Source: JAIOZK01 sp964468645 (lineage in GTDB: Bacteria > Bacteroidota > Bacteroidia > Bacteroidales > JAIOZK01). From it: DNA of 64,000 bases. Positions 8,989-18,025 of the stretch are shown here, piece after piece; positions within the stretch are counted from its first letter, which is position 1; each line of letters starts with the position of its first letter. The position numbers were made by a program, and so were the translations under genes. The stretch is taken from positions 62,001 through 126,000 of the forward strand of contig CAYXUU010000007.1 in the NCBI GenBank assembly GCA_964468645.1, given 5' to 3'. The notes beneath the pieces were generated by a model. It ran no database searches and was not told the DNA's origin. It was given only the letters and a program-made list of their open reading frames with translations.

Positions 8989-9570
8989 CTACTCCACCAT
9001 CCCATCAAGAAACTCCACCAGTTTTTCTGATGCCAGGGCCCGGTGGCTAATGAGGTTCTTTTCAGCCAGTGACATCTCTGCAAAAGTCAGTTTGTAGCCA
9101 TGCGGTTTAAAAATGGGATCATAGCCAAATCCCTCCTCTCCTTTTTTTTCAGTTAGAATATCTCCCCTGATTATTCCTTCGAATAAAAACTCCTTACCAT
9201 CGATGATACAACAAATAACCGTTCTGAATTGAGCTGATCTATCGGAGGCATCAGCCAGCTCTGACAATACCTTATCCATATTTTTCTGAAAGTCATGCCC
9301 GGGGCCTGCATACCTGGCGGAAAATACACCAGGATCCCCGTCAAGGGTATCTATTTCGAGCCCTGTGTCATCAGCGAAACAATTAAGCTTATATCTGTCG
9401 AAGATAAACCTGGCTTTCTCTGTAGCATTGTATTCAAGTGTATCTCCTGTTTCAGGGATATCTCCTGAAAATCCGATATCTTTCAGGCTGAGCACCTTAA
9501 ATTTGGCACTGATCAGTTTACTTACTTCCTGAAGTTTGTGTTTATTGTTGGTGGCAAAAACTATTTTCAT
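8989..9570 (-). CDS. rdgB: RdgB/HAM1 non-canonical purine NTP pyrophosphatase
   Basis: The 193-residue enzyme hydrolyses ITP, dITP and XTP to monophosphates, keeping damaged purines out of DNA and RNA. Visible motifs are FATNNKHK near the N-terminus (nucleotide-binding loop), FADDTGLEID at 65-74 (metal and base site), the family block DGDPGVFSARYAG, and a C-terminal ISHRALA. Length is typical. It is leftward and isolated by more than 50 bases from its upstream neighbour. Confidence 0.95.
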   Translation of the reverse strand: MKIVFATNNKHKLQEVSKLISAKFKVLSLKDIGFSGDIPETGDTLEYNATEKARFIFDRYKLNCFADDTGLEIDTLDGDPGVFSARYAGPGHDFQKNMDKVLSELADASDRSAQFRTVICCIIDGKEFLFEGIIRGDILTEKKGEEGFGYDPIFKPHGYKLTFAEMSLAEKNLISHRALASEKLVEFLDGMVE

Positions 9571-9622
9571 ATCCTGCTAAGGTATTAAATCTGTTGCAGG
9601 TATTTACTTAAATGTCATCGGA

Positions 9623-10348
9623 TTAAACGAAGATCTTTCTGTACCTATAAACACCGAATATAATGATCAATAAGACTCCTGAATATATTGGCCAATCTTT
9701 TAGAGGTGTTTCAGGAATGACTTCACCATAAACTGCAAAGCAAAGGTCGTGTGCATCATTGGGTACACCAGAAAGATTGTATCCTGTTACCCAATCAAGC
9801 GGGCCATATCCTAATAAATTATCTAAATCCTGTACCTTGAAAGGATTACCGATTTGCGACGGATTATGATATTGCCAGTACCAGCCACCCTGTGAAGGAT
9901 TATGCTTTTCCCATACATTTGCATACATATCCAACCAGTATGTTCCTTCTGTCAATTGTAAACCTGAGGGATGAAACAATGAAGAAACATGGGCAGTATA
10001 GATCCCCGAGTTTTTAGTGGCCTCAAAATTAAAAGTCCAGCCACCACTAATGTCAGGTTTTCCACCATTATCAGGATAAATATAGGTCTGAATCCATGTA
10101 GGCCAGAGAGGTGTAAAATCATGATGGCCAATAAATTCAATCTTCCGGACATCCCATGTCTCACCAGCAGGAACGGTAAAATCATCAGCACTTTGAACAT
10201 ACACTAATCCCGAAGGATCACTATACATTCCGCAAACAATACCCTCATCTGGTGTTGTTCTGTCCATCTGGGACCATAATTCCGTATCCTGCGCGGTTAA
10301 ACTGATTACAACAATGATTGTGGCAATTAAAAGCGTTAATTTTTTCAT
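9623..10348 (-). CDS. Secreted protein with C-terminal membrane anchor, unknown function
   Basis: The 241-residue protein has a signal peptide (about 1-19, ending LTAQ) and a beta-rich body with repeated W and Y residues. It lacks a T9SS domain. Instead it ends with a short motif (PLKDW), one hydrophobic helix and a basic tail (YRYRK), the three-part layout of exosortase-type or other C-terminal sorting signals. No sortase-like gene lies nearby. The start ATG is preceded on the coding strand by CCAAACC repeats. Function is unknown; the body suggests an extracytoplasmic beta-sandwich. Confidence 0.7.
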   Translation of the reverse strand: MKKLTLLIATIIVVISLTAQDTELWSQMDRTTPDEGIVCGMYSDPSGLVYVQSADDFTVPAGETWDVRKIEFIGHHDFTPLWPTWIQTYIYPDNGGKPDISGGWTFNFEATKNSGIYTAHVSSLFHPSGLQLTEGTYWLDMYANVWEKHNPSQGGWYWQYHNPSQIGNPFKVQDLDNLLGYGPLDWVTGYNLSGVPNDAHDLCFAVYGEVIPETPLKDWPIYSGVLLIIIFGVYRYRKIFV

Positions 10349-10458
10349 TTGGTTTGGTTTGGTTTTATTTGGTAGAATTTGATTAGATCTTAATCATGGA
10401 TAAGAAAATTACTTGATTTATATGAGGCTTCAATGTATAAAAATTTTTGGGGAAAATA

Positions 10459-10500
10459 CAAAAAAAGCTGGAAACTGATTATTATCAAGTTTCCAGCTTC
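10459..10500 (-). terminator. Rho-independent terminator of the SGNH gene
   Basis: On the minus strand a 12-base-pair perfect stem (AAGCTGGAAACT with AGTTTCCAGCTT) is followed by a T-rich run. It lies about 40 bases after the SGNH lipoprotein stop. Confidence 0.85.
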
Positions 10501-10537
10501 TAAGTCAAGCTTCAATATTGTATATAATTGCTCCTAA

Positions 10538-11929
10538 TTAAGGGAACACCAGCCCATCATAATCAGTTAAAATGGCCTTTGGAATATTTGCATTGAACTT
10601 GGCATTGATCGCCTCAATGAAATAGTTAGCAGCAATAGCATATCCACGTGGATTCATATGAATACCGTCAGTTGAGAATGCACCACCAAGGATGAACCTG
10701 GTTGAGAATGTTTCTCCATCGAATACCATACCTGTAATAAAATCTTCAAGATGTGAATTCATATCAACCAGGGCTATATTGTCTAAATTTGCATACCCTT
10801 CAATTTTATTGTTAAACTCAACAGTTGCAAGGTCAATAGCCGTTATCTGTGATTCAAATAAAGTATATGCTTTTGGAACCGGCACCTGGCTTCCCCATCC
10901 TGCACATTTCAATGAGTCCTGCGGAATTGAAAGCAATACAAGTTCATTTGGTTTAATTTGCCTGAATCTCATACCCTCATACGGTGCAGGCACCGGCATG
11001 GAAGTATCCATAACTACAAGTGCATTGGCACCTGCCTGGAAATTGATTCTGTATTCAAGCCCCAGTTGTTCCATCAATCCGTTGTACAGGGCATAACCTT
11101 CATTTAACTGGGTTGCCAGTTCCTCTGTAAGCACAAGGGCATTGTAAGGAACGGTTGTAAAATAAGGGATTGATTTGATGTCAGGGATATTTGCAACAGC
11201 TCCTTTTGCGCCATTAGCTGTAAGGGCAGCCATCACAGCATCCATAGAATTTGAAAAAAGCTGATGGTCTGTAATAGGGTCAAGAGGGCTTGTGCCTCCT
11301 GAAATCGCATACATCAATACGTCGTTTGATCCAAGCCACAGGGTGAAGAATGTTGGATTAATTTTCGCGATCTCATCTGTTAGTATCATTGCATCTGCTG
11401 ATTTGAACCTTGCCCAAAAAGGATTAAATCCCAGGAACTGGCTAACAGCTTCCCATGATTTTAATCCGGGCACCCCGATATTGTTAAATGGCCCATCTGC
11501 TGTTACAGGAGTGGTTAAATCTGCTGCAAGCTCTTGCTGAGAGGCGTTAGGATCGGCAAGAACAGGTCCCAGGGAAGTTACCCCCATACAATCGGTTCTG
11601 TAACCTAATATATATTTTGTATTGAAAATGAATTGCAATCCAACAGCGGAAACACCCACCCCATTGGCAGTTGGCATTAATGGTTGTTTGAATTCCCCCT
11701 GGAAACCCACGCTTTTTAATTGGTGTGCAATAATGCATGGATAAGAGTTTTGCTGACCTGTTAAGGACAATGCACCATCGGCAAAGCCAGCTGTAAGTGA
11801 GTTGCCAAATGACAAATATCTTGTAAAGTCTGCAGTTCCCTGGGAAGGTTCAAATTCATCAGTTAAATTTGGCTTACATGATACTAAAAGCGCAAGTATG
11901 CTTATATAGATTATTCCTTTGTATTTCAT
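10538..11929 (-). CDS. SGNH/GDSL-family hydrolase lipoprotein
   Basis: The 463-residue protein has a lipoprotein signal with lipobox LLVSC (Cys18). SGNH blocks are visible: FGNSLTAGF near residue 42 (nucleophile serine), LGSND (block III) and DGIHMNPRGY near the C-terminus (catalytic D and H). It is therefore an envelope-anchored esterase or lipase. It begins 18 bases after the stop of the FadL-type porin gene, so the two are probably co-transcribed. That pairing suggests hydrolysis of a hydrophobic ester coupled to uptake of the product. The natural ester is unknown. Confidence 0.88.
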   Translation of the reverse strand: MKYKGIIYISILALLVSCKPNLTDEFEPSQGTADFTRYLSFGNSLTAGFADGALSLTGQQNSYPCIIAHQLKSVGFQGEFKQPLMPTANGVGVSAVGLQFIFNTKYILGYRTDCMGVTSLGPVLADPNASQQELAADLTTPVTADGPFNNIGVPGLKSWEAVSQFLGFNPFWARFKSADAMILTDEIAKINPTFFTLWLGSNDVLMYAISGGTSPLDPITDHQLFSNSMDAVMAALTANGAKGAVANIPDIKSIPYFTTVPYNALVLTEELATQLNEGYALYNGLMEQLGLEYRINFQAGANALVVMDTSMPVPAPYEGMRFRQIKPNELVLLSIPQDSLKCAGWGSQVPVPKAYTLFESQITAIDLATVEFNNKIEGYANLDNIALVDMNSHLEDFITGMVFDGETFSTRFILGGAFSTDGIHMNPRGYAIAANYFIEAINAKFNANIPKAILTDYDGLVFP

Positions 11930-11947
11930 CGCTTATAATATTTAAAG

Positions 11948-13162
11948 TTAAAAACTATATCTGATACCTAATCCGGGAATGGAAGTAAGCGTTTTATACG
12001 TTCCTGAGAAATTGGCAGGATCGTATGATTTTTCTGCTTGCTGTCCGTGTAATTGAAGGTATGACAAATCTATATTTAGATTTTTAATAGGCGTAACAGT
12101 TAAGCCAAGTGTCCATGCAATGGTATTCAGGCTAACTGTTTCGGGATTGAAATAATCTTCGTTAGTTGGTGTTGGATCATAATAAACACCAGCTCTGATA
12201 ACAAAATTATCATTGAGCTTATATTGACCGCCCACCCTGGTAATCCAGCTATCTTTATAAAGCCGTGGATTTTTTGAATCAAGCAATTCACCTGCTTCTT
12301 CAAATGTGAAGATCAATGAATCATAGGTTTCCCACATTATCCAGTTCACTTCAAAAGCAAGGCTAAGCTTTTCGTTTATTTCATAGGCTATCCCAAAATC
12401 AAGATTTGCCGGCATAGGAAGTGTGGCATCAAATTTATTATCTGCAGGCAGGGTTGTTTGCAATGACCCGGGTACTGTAAATGTGGCATCACCCCCTTCA
12501 ATTTCCATTTCTATTTTAGAGCGGTAACTGATCCCAAAAGAAACACCATCGAACGGAACCAGGTAGGCACCGATGTTAAATCCAATATTTCCTGTTGAAC
12601 CATCAAGTTTGGCATAGGAATTATCATTGTAAGGTAAAGCCTTTTCGAGTTCTACTTTACCTGTTGCATAAATAAATCCAGCGCCAATACTTAACCAGTC
12701 TGTAATTTTGTATGATAACGTTGGCTGATAAAAGATAGCCTGCAGGGAGATGTTTCGAATAAGGAATTGTCCTGCCCAGTCATCGTCCCATTTTGCACTG
12801 CTTCCAAAAGGTGTATATACACCCACACCTATCGAAAGTTTATCAGTGATCTTCCCGGCGGCATAAACATAAAACGGAGTACCAACCGGGTTATCTGTTC
12901 TTGCAGTATAATCAGTCCCAGTTTTTTCAAACACATGGTTTGAGAATATTCCACTCACCCCGACAGAAAAATCATATTTTTCTTTAATCATTGCCAGTGC
13001 TCCTGGATTATAAAAGATGGTACTGGCACCGAAGGCGAATGGGGTACCAATTAAACCAATTCCTGTTTGTTTCTGACCCTGCAACCTGACCTGATATCCA
13101 CCTCCATAGGAAGACCAGGCAGCAAGCAGAACAATACACATCAGTAATGTAAGTTTTCTCAT
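11948..13162 (-). CDS. FadL/OmpP1/TodX-family outer-membrane transporter
   Basis: The 404-residue protein has a signal peptide (about 1-20) and an N-terminal GYQVRLQGQKQTGIGLIGT segment, then FYNPGALA and many alternating beta strands ending in IRYSF, a typical outer-membrane barrel end. FadL-family barrels let long-chain fatty acids or other hydrophobic compounds cross the outer membrane through a lateral opening. It is first in a two-gene unit with the SGNH lipoprotein. The exact substrate cannot be assigned. Confidence 0.9.
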   Translation of the reverse strand: MRKLTLLMCIVLLAAWSSYGGGYQVRLQGQKQTGIGLIGTPFAFGASTIFYNPGALAMIKEKYDFSVGVSGIFSNHVFEKTGTDYTARTDNPVGTPFYVYAAGKITDKLSIGVGVYTPFGSSAKWDDDWAGQFLIRNISLQAIFYQPTLSYKITDWLSIGAGFIYATGKVELEKALPYNDNSYAKLDGSTGNIGFNIGAYLVPFDGVSFGISYRSKIEMEIEGGDATFTVPGSLQTTLPADNKFDATLPMPANLDFGIAYEINEKLSLAFEVNWIMWETYDSLIFTFEEAGELLDSKNPRLYKDSWITRVGGQYKLNDNFVIRAGVYYDPTPTNEDYFNPETVSLNTIAWTLGLTVTPIKNLNIDLSYLQLHGQQAEKSYDPANFSGTYKTLTSIPGLGIRYSF

Positions 13163-13259
13163 AATGCCGATTGATTTTAGTTAATAACCGCGCAATATAA
13201 TAAAAATTTATTTAAAGGAAGTTACAGGAAAATAATACAGGCGGCTGGATTCTTTAAGT

Positions 13260-13895
13260 TTATCTTCCAAGAAAGTATTTTGTAACTTTTAAAACGAAGG
13301 CAGTCCAAAGGTTGATCAGGTTAATTATACCTATCCAGATAAATATTCCGATAAAGAATACAAAAATTGCTTCAATAAAGGAATCGGTCTGGTAAAAACT
13401 GAAGATCCTGATATGGCCAAACATGGCATTAAAGGGGGTGTATATCAACATAAAACTCAAACCTGCCAGTATTAACGGAATAGCAAATGAAACAAGGCTC
13501 AATAACAGTTTAATACAATGAAAAGATAAATACTTCCATGTTCTATGGTTTCTGATAAAGGAAAAAAACACTTTAACCTGGCTGTAAACATTGATCTGTG
13601 GTTTGGAAATAGCCGGAATATGTTCTGCATAGATCTTATTGGCAAGATATCTTTCATAGTCTGCAAAGCTCCAGGCCATAATAAAAGATGTATTTATAAT
13701 AGGAACCCCTATCCAGATGATTATCAACAATGCTCCCAGCAAAAAACAGAAAAACACCAGGAAGAAGAATACAATACTGACAGGTAGTTGTAATACAAGG
13801 AACAATCCATTCAGGTATGAATTTTTCTCGAAGGCTGCATTGAAATACCCTTTCTTTGAGTATTCCGGGTCGTTCATCGAAAAAATATTTTTCAT
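13260..13895 (-). CDS. Integral membrane protein, possible stand-alone Sensor-type domain
   Basis: The 211-residue protein has four long hydrophobic segments in two pairs, separated by a cytoplasmic-looking stretch around residues 85-115. The first pair ends in IIIWIGVPIIN and is followed by ADYERYLANKI and an IPAISKP segment. This resembles the membrane Sensor domain found in some histidine kinases, where a similar helix pair leads into an ER.LA..L....IP run. No kinase domain or adjacent response regulator exists here. The match is by pattern only, so an unknown membrane protein is equally possible. Confidence 0.6.
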   Translation of the reverse strand: MKNIFSMNDPEYSKKGYFNAAFEKNSYLNGLFLVLQLPVSIVFFFLVFFCFLLGALLIIIWIGVPIINTSFIMAWSFADYERYLANKIYAEHIPAISKPQINVYSQVKVFFSFIRNHRTWKYLSFHCIKLLLSLVSFAIPLILAGLSFMLIYTPFNAMFGHIRIFSFYQTDSFIEAIFVFFIGIFIWIGIINLINLWTAFVLKVTKYFLGR

Positions 13896-13932
13896 TATTA
13901 CCTGATTAAGAATGATTAAAGATAGATTATTT

Positions 13933-14613
13933 TTATGGAAGGCTCCAATCTATTTCCTGCTTGCCTGTATTTTTCAGTAGTTCATTTGTTTTTGAAAAAT
14001 GTTTGCATCCAAAAAATCCCCTGTTGGCCGATAATGGGGAAGGATGCGGGGCCTGTAATATATGATGTTTTGTCAGGTCAATCAACTGTTGTTTTGCTCG
14101 TGCATAATTTCCCCAGAGTAGAAATACGAGTCCGGTTGCTTCATCTGAAAGCTTTTTTATTACAGCATCTGTAAATGTCTCCCATCCTTTTTTTTGATGA
14201 GAACCGGCCTGGTTGGCTCTTACAGTAAGGGTTGCATTGATAAGCAATACTCCCTGCCGGGCCCATTTTGTAAGGTTACCGGTTGAAGGCATTTTAATCC
14301 CCAGGTCATCTTCTATTTCTTTGTAGATATTGATCAGGGAGGGTGGCAGCCTGATACCCTCAGGTACCGAAAAACAAAGGCCATGTGCCTGGCCCGGACC
14401 ATGATAAGGATCCTGGCCAAGGATCACCACTTTCACCCTGTCGAAAGCTGTATTGTCAAATGCAGCGAAGATTTGTGCTCCAGGTGGATATATCGTGTAT
14501 TTCTTTTTTTCCTCCAGAAGAAATTGCTTCAGGTTCATAAAATAATCCTGGTTGAATTCTTCAGTCAGCATCCCACCCCATTTTTCTTCTATAACCGGTT
14601 TTATTTTCCCCAT
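13933..14613 (-). CDS. ung: Uracil-DNA glycosylase
   Basis: The 226-residue family-1 enzyme removes uracil from DNA to start base-excision repair. GQDPYH at 66-71 contains the catalytic D68, and HPSPLS at 190-195 contains the catalytic H190 and the minor-groove loop. The segment GLCFSV and the uracil-binding LLINATLTV block are also present. Length is standard. It reads leftward with its own short upstream region. Confidence 0.96.
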   Translation of the reverse strand: MGKIKPVIEEKWGGMLTEEFNQDYFMNLKQFLLEEKKKYTIYPPGAQIFAAFDNTAFDRVKVVILGQDPYHGPGQAHGLCFSVPEGIRLPPSLINIYKEIEDDLGIKMPSTGNLTKWARQGVLLINATLTVRANQAGSHQKKGWETFTDAVIKKLSDEATGLVFLLWGNYARAKQQLIDLTKHHILQAPHPSPLSANRGFFGCKHFSKTNELLKNTGKQEIDWSLP

Positions 14614-14734
14614 AAGTTATTGTGTTGTTTTCCACAATCCGATATTGACAATATATTCAATATTTTGTTGTTATTATTTAATAAATAGGCTTACTTTGTA
14701 TAATTAATCGCGAATCATTAATTTACGTAAAAAT

Positions 14735-14863
14735 ATGAAAAAAGCAGCAATAATCTTATCAGCCGTTATCTTAATTGCTCTTGCATTATCATCATGCAAA
14801 CCCAGTAACAAGTGTCCTGCATATGGGGAACACTATAAGTATCAGAAAGATCAAAGGTATTAG
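14735..14863 (+). CDS. 42-residue lipoprotein
   Basis: This small ORF encodes a lipoprotein signal with a hydrophobic core and lipobox ALSSC, then a short polar mature part (KPSNKCPAYGEHYKYQ...). After processing only about 22 residues would remain, with one further cysteine. The KCPAYG block recalls a family of tiny Bacteroidota lipoproteins I have seen without a known function. It lies 34 bases before the following rightward gene and may share its transcript. Signal quality makes a chance ORF unlikely. Confidence 0.7.
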   Translation: MKKAAIILSAVILIALALSSCKPSNKCPAYGEHYKYQKDQRY

Positions 14864-14897
14864 GATTGCTTCAAAAAACATAACTCCGTGATGGGAT

Positions 14898-15668
14898 ATG
14901 CAAAGGTTCCCATTAATCATATCAGTTATTCTGGCAGTGGTAATCGGTCTGGCAACACCGGTATCCTCGCAGGAGTTGGGTGAGAATCTGGCTTCCGACA
15001 GTGTATTGTATAAAAAGACCATGGCGGGCGGTTTAAACCTGCATACCCTGGGATATGGTATCCAGTTTCAGAAAGGAAAGAATATTACCGTCTTTAAGAA
15101 TTTCTACTGGGAGTTAATGCTGGTGGAAATGAAATCATCCAAACAGATCAAGTCTATCAATCCATATTTTACAAATGCGAAAAGTTACGTTTACGGAAAG
15201 CTTAACAACGTTTACATGCTCAGGGGAGGTGTTGGTCATAACCGCCTGCTTAACCGTAAACCATATTTCGGCGGAATTGAATTACGATATACCTATTCAG
15301 GGGGAATAACCCTGGGCATTGCAAAACCGGTCTATTTGTATATTATCGATTTTACAAGTAATCCTTATGAATATGAGATTACCACGGAGAAGTACGACCC
15401 TGATGAACATTTTTATGATAATATTTACGGCCGGGCTCCTTTTACCAAAGGATTTGATCAAATAAGAGTGTATCCGGGAATTTATGTGAAGGCCGGTCTT
15501 GATTTTGAGTTTGGATCTTATAAGTCAAAAATCAATTCTCTTGTTGCAGGTGGTATTATTGAATACTATCCCAAAGGGATACCAATCATGGCTTTCATTG
15601 AACCTAAAAATCTTTTCCTGACATTGTTTATCAGTTATTCATTCGGAAAGAGATACAATAAATATTAA
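14898..15668 (+). CDS. Probable outer-membrane beta-barrel protein, unknown function
   Basis: The 256-residue protein has a signal peptide (about 1-25, ending VSSQ) and alternating amphipathic strands with many Y, F and G residues. The last strand (LFLTLFISYSFGKRYNKY) resembles barrel closures. It follows the 42-residue lipoprotein in the same direction and is closed by a strong terminator. No enzymatic motif is visible. A small outer-membrane barrel is the best reading, but ligand and role are unknown. Confidence 0.7.
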   Translation: MQRFPLIISVILAVVIGLATPVSSQELGENLASDSVLYKKTMAGGLNLHTLGYGIQFQKGKNITVFKNFYWELMLVEMKSSKQIKSINPYFTNAKSYVYGKLNNVYMLRGGVGHNRLLNRKPYFGGIELRYTYSGGITLGIAKPVYLYIIDFTSNPYEYEITTEKYDPDEHFYDNIYGRAPFTKGFDQIRVYPGIYVKAGLDFEFGSYKSKINSLVAGGIIEYYPKGIPIMAFIEPKNLFLTLFISYSFGKRYNKY

Positions 15669-15700
15669 AAAAAAGGCCGGTGTTTACCGGCCTTTTTTTT
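15667..15700. terminator. Bidirectional terminator between convergent genes
   Basis: AAAAGGCCGGT and ACCGGCCTTTT form a perfect G+C-rich stem with a four-base loop, flanked by A8 on one side and T8 on the other. It therefore fits termination from both directions. The stops of the two convergent genes lie immediately outside it. Confidence 0.9.
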
Positions 15701-15705
15701 AATCT

Positions 15706-18003
15706 TTATTTATCAAGTATTAGTTTCCTGGTAAATATTTCACCTTCTTTCTCAATCCGTATGAGGTAAATTCCATTTGCCAGTTCTGAGGCATTCAGTT
15801 GTTCCCTGTTTAGACCATCGTTAAGCTGAAGCTCCCTGTCGGAATAAGACTGACCCAGAAGATCCATGATGCTCAACCTGATCTTCGCAGGTTCAGCTAG
15901 GTTAAATTCTATATTAACAAGACCATTGCTTGGGTTGGGATAAACAGTAAGTCTCTCTTCGAAATTTTCATCGATACCAATTCCACCTTCCGTTGTGCAG
16001 GTCCAGACCTCACTCCATTCTGATGAATCAATGGCTGTAAGAGCTTTAACCCTCCACCAGATTTGCTGGTCTTCAGCAAGGATAAAGTTAACCTGGTAAC
16101 GAGGAGTGCCATTTCCTATAAGCTGACTACAACATGGTGCTGAAAAGTCTGGTGTTGTATTGTATTGAATACGGTATAACATAACCCCAGGTATGGAATC
16201 CCATTCAAAAAGTGGAAGTCTCGGAACCCCTACTTCATTATTCTCCGGTTCGCTCAGCATCACCGTATTTGTAGTTGTAAAACAGTAAGGAAATGAATTC
16301 CACATGGATTCATCTTCAGCATGGTACGCTTTCACTCTCCAGTAATACATCTTGCCGAACTCTTCACCACTGGCAAAAACAGCATTTGAGTCAGTATCAA
16401 CTTCATCAGCATTTGTAAATTCCGGGTTGTCACTTATTTGCAGTTTGTATCCTGCCACACCATCAAGTGCGTCCCATTTAAATTTATTTCTTAAGAACTG
16501 ATTTGTGGATGTATCAGTGGGAGTTTTCAATTCCACAGAATCAAGCACCTGGAATGCAAACGGGAAAGACCAGGAAGATGTATCCAAGGCATGTATGGCT
16601 TTCATTCGCCAATATATATTCTTTCCGAATGGTAAAAGTTTTAGTGTATCTTCCTTACTGGGTGCAAGAAAACCTATTGTTGTAGAAAACGGGCTATCGA
16701 AGGCAGTACCGTTGAATTTAAGAATTGCGCCTTCTTCGCCAACAGCCCATCCGCTTCCATCAATACCCAGTGATACACCATAAATCTCTGCTGCAGTACC
16801 ACTGGTATTATTCATCCAGCTGGTACCATTATAAATAAATATATTTTCGTCATCACCAAAAGCATAACCAGACATAGCACCTGTCATCACAATTGCGAGA
16901 AGATCATCATCAGGCTCCAGCTCGGTAAGAGTCCATTCCGTTCCATTGAAATATGCAATGCTACCTTTCTCTCCAGCAGCCCAACCATTGTTTTCATCCA
17001 CAAAACTGATACCGAACATATCCATACCTGCATCAAATTCCTCTGTCCAGGCAGCACCATCATATTTATATATTTTACCGCTGAGACAAACAGCCCAAAC
17101 CATATTTTCATTAACAGCACTTAACCCAACAACATCGTCATCAATCTGATCTGTTATGATCCAGTCTGTGCCATCATACATGGCAATATCTCCACTTTCA
17201 CAACCAGCAAAACCAATAACATCGCTTATCATAAGCAGTGAGAAAATATCCCCGTTATAAGGTGAACCTCCATCATCAATTTCTGTTTCTTCCCATACTC
17301 CTGCACTATAACTCAATAATAGTCCGCCTTCACCACCTGCAAAACCCATTTCGAAGTTATTAAAAGCAACCGCAAAAAGGTCATCATCGGTTTCATATGT
17401 TTCATCGATCATCCATCCCATGCCATCATAATACATCATTAATCCGGCATTCCCGACTGCCCATGCGTTATCCAGATCAATTGCTGAAACATCATTCAGG
17501 TCTTCTTCATTAAAATTAAACTGGTTTTCCCAGTAAAAGCTTGTATCATACTGAACAAGGTATTTGGTAACTCCTGAAATGGAGTCCCACTTAATAACTT
17601 CCTCAGGTTCTTTACCATCAGAGTTATTACTTGGTTTGTCAAGTTCAACCATCGAAAGAACCATAAAACTCCATGTAGGTGACCAGTATGAGGTATCAAT
17701 ACCATCGCTGGCCCTTACTTTCCAGTAATATTCCTGCCCAAAAAACAGATTGTCTGTCTGATAAGCAGAGAAGGAAGTATTTATATCAAGGGGATTAGGG
17801 AAATCCGGATCAATGTCGAGCCACATCTCATAAGTAATATCCAGGGTTCCACCGGTGACGGCATTCCAGTTGACATAAACATTTGGATTTTGACCAGTTT
17901 CACCATTCTCAGGCGCAACCTGTTCAGGAGTATAAATCCTGACCTGTGCAAAAACAAATCCACTTAAGAGAATAAAAGTTATAGCAGTAAATATCTTTTT
18001 CAT
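15706..18003 (-). CDS. T9SS-sorted protein: fibronectin-like repeats with inserted propeller
   Basis: The 765-residue secreted protein has a signal peptide (ending FVFAQ) and four fibronectin-III-like repeats, recognisable by WD(S/A)..GV near the start and YYWRVKA or IYWRMKA before the end. Between the two halves of the second repeat (about residues 165-436) lies a run of blades with GWAAGEKGSIAYFNGTEW-type motifs, a Ycf48/BNR-like beta-propeller. The C-terminus is a T9SS type A domain (VYPNPSNGLVNIEFN ... TRKLILDK). It is downstream of, and in the same direction as, another T9SS propeller protein 22 bases away. A binding or adhesive surface role is inferred. Confidence 0.82.
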   Translation of the reverse strand: MKKIFTAITFILLSGFVFAQVRIYTPEQVAPENGETGQNPNVYVNWNAVTGGTLDITYEMWLDIDPDFPNPLDINTSFSAYQTDNLFFGQEYYWKVRASDGIDTSYWSPTWSFMVLSMVELDKPSNNSDGKEPEEVIKWDSISGVTKYLVQYDTSFYWENQFNFNEEDLNDVSAIDLDNAWAVGNAGLMMYYDGMGWMIDETYETDDDLFAVAFNNFEMGFAGGEGGLLLSYSAGVWEETEIDDGGSPYNGDIFSLLMISDVIGFAGCESGDIAMYDGTDWIITDQIDDDVVGLSAVNENMVWAVCLSGKIYKYDGAAWTEEFDAGMDMFGISFVDENNGWAAGEKGSIAYFNGTEWTLTELEPDDDLLAIVMTGAMSGYAFGDDENIFIYNGTSWMNNTSGTAAEIYGVSLGIDGSGWAVGEEGAILKFNGTAFDSPFSTTIGFLAPSKEDTLKLLPFGKNIYWRMKAIHALDTSSWSFPFAFQVLDSVELKTPTDTSTNQFLRNKFKWDALDGVAGYKLQISDNPEFTNADEVDTDSNAVFASGEEFGKMYYWRVKAYHAEDESMWNSFPYCFTTTNTVMLSEPENNEVGVPRLPLFEWDSIPGVMLYRIQYNTTPDFSAPCCSQLIGNGTPRYQVNFILAEDQQIWWRVKALTAIDSSEWSEVWTCTTEGGIGIDENFEERLTVYPNPSNGLVNIEFNLAEPAKIRLSIMDLLGQSYSDRELQLNDGLNREQLNASELANGIYLIRIEKEGEIFTRKLILDK

Positions 18004-18025
18004 ATTATATTGATTTTTATTTTCC

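Noticed and set aside
13260..13895. Membrane part of a histidine kinase
   Set aside because: No kinase or response-regulator domain follows in any frame.
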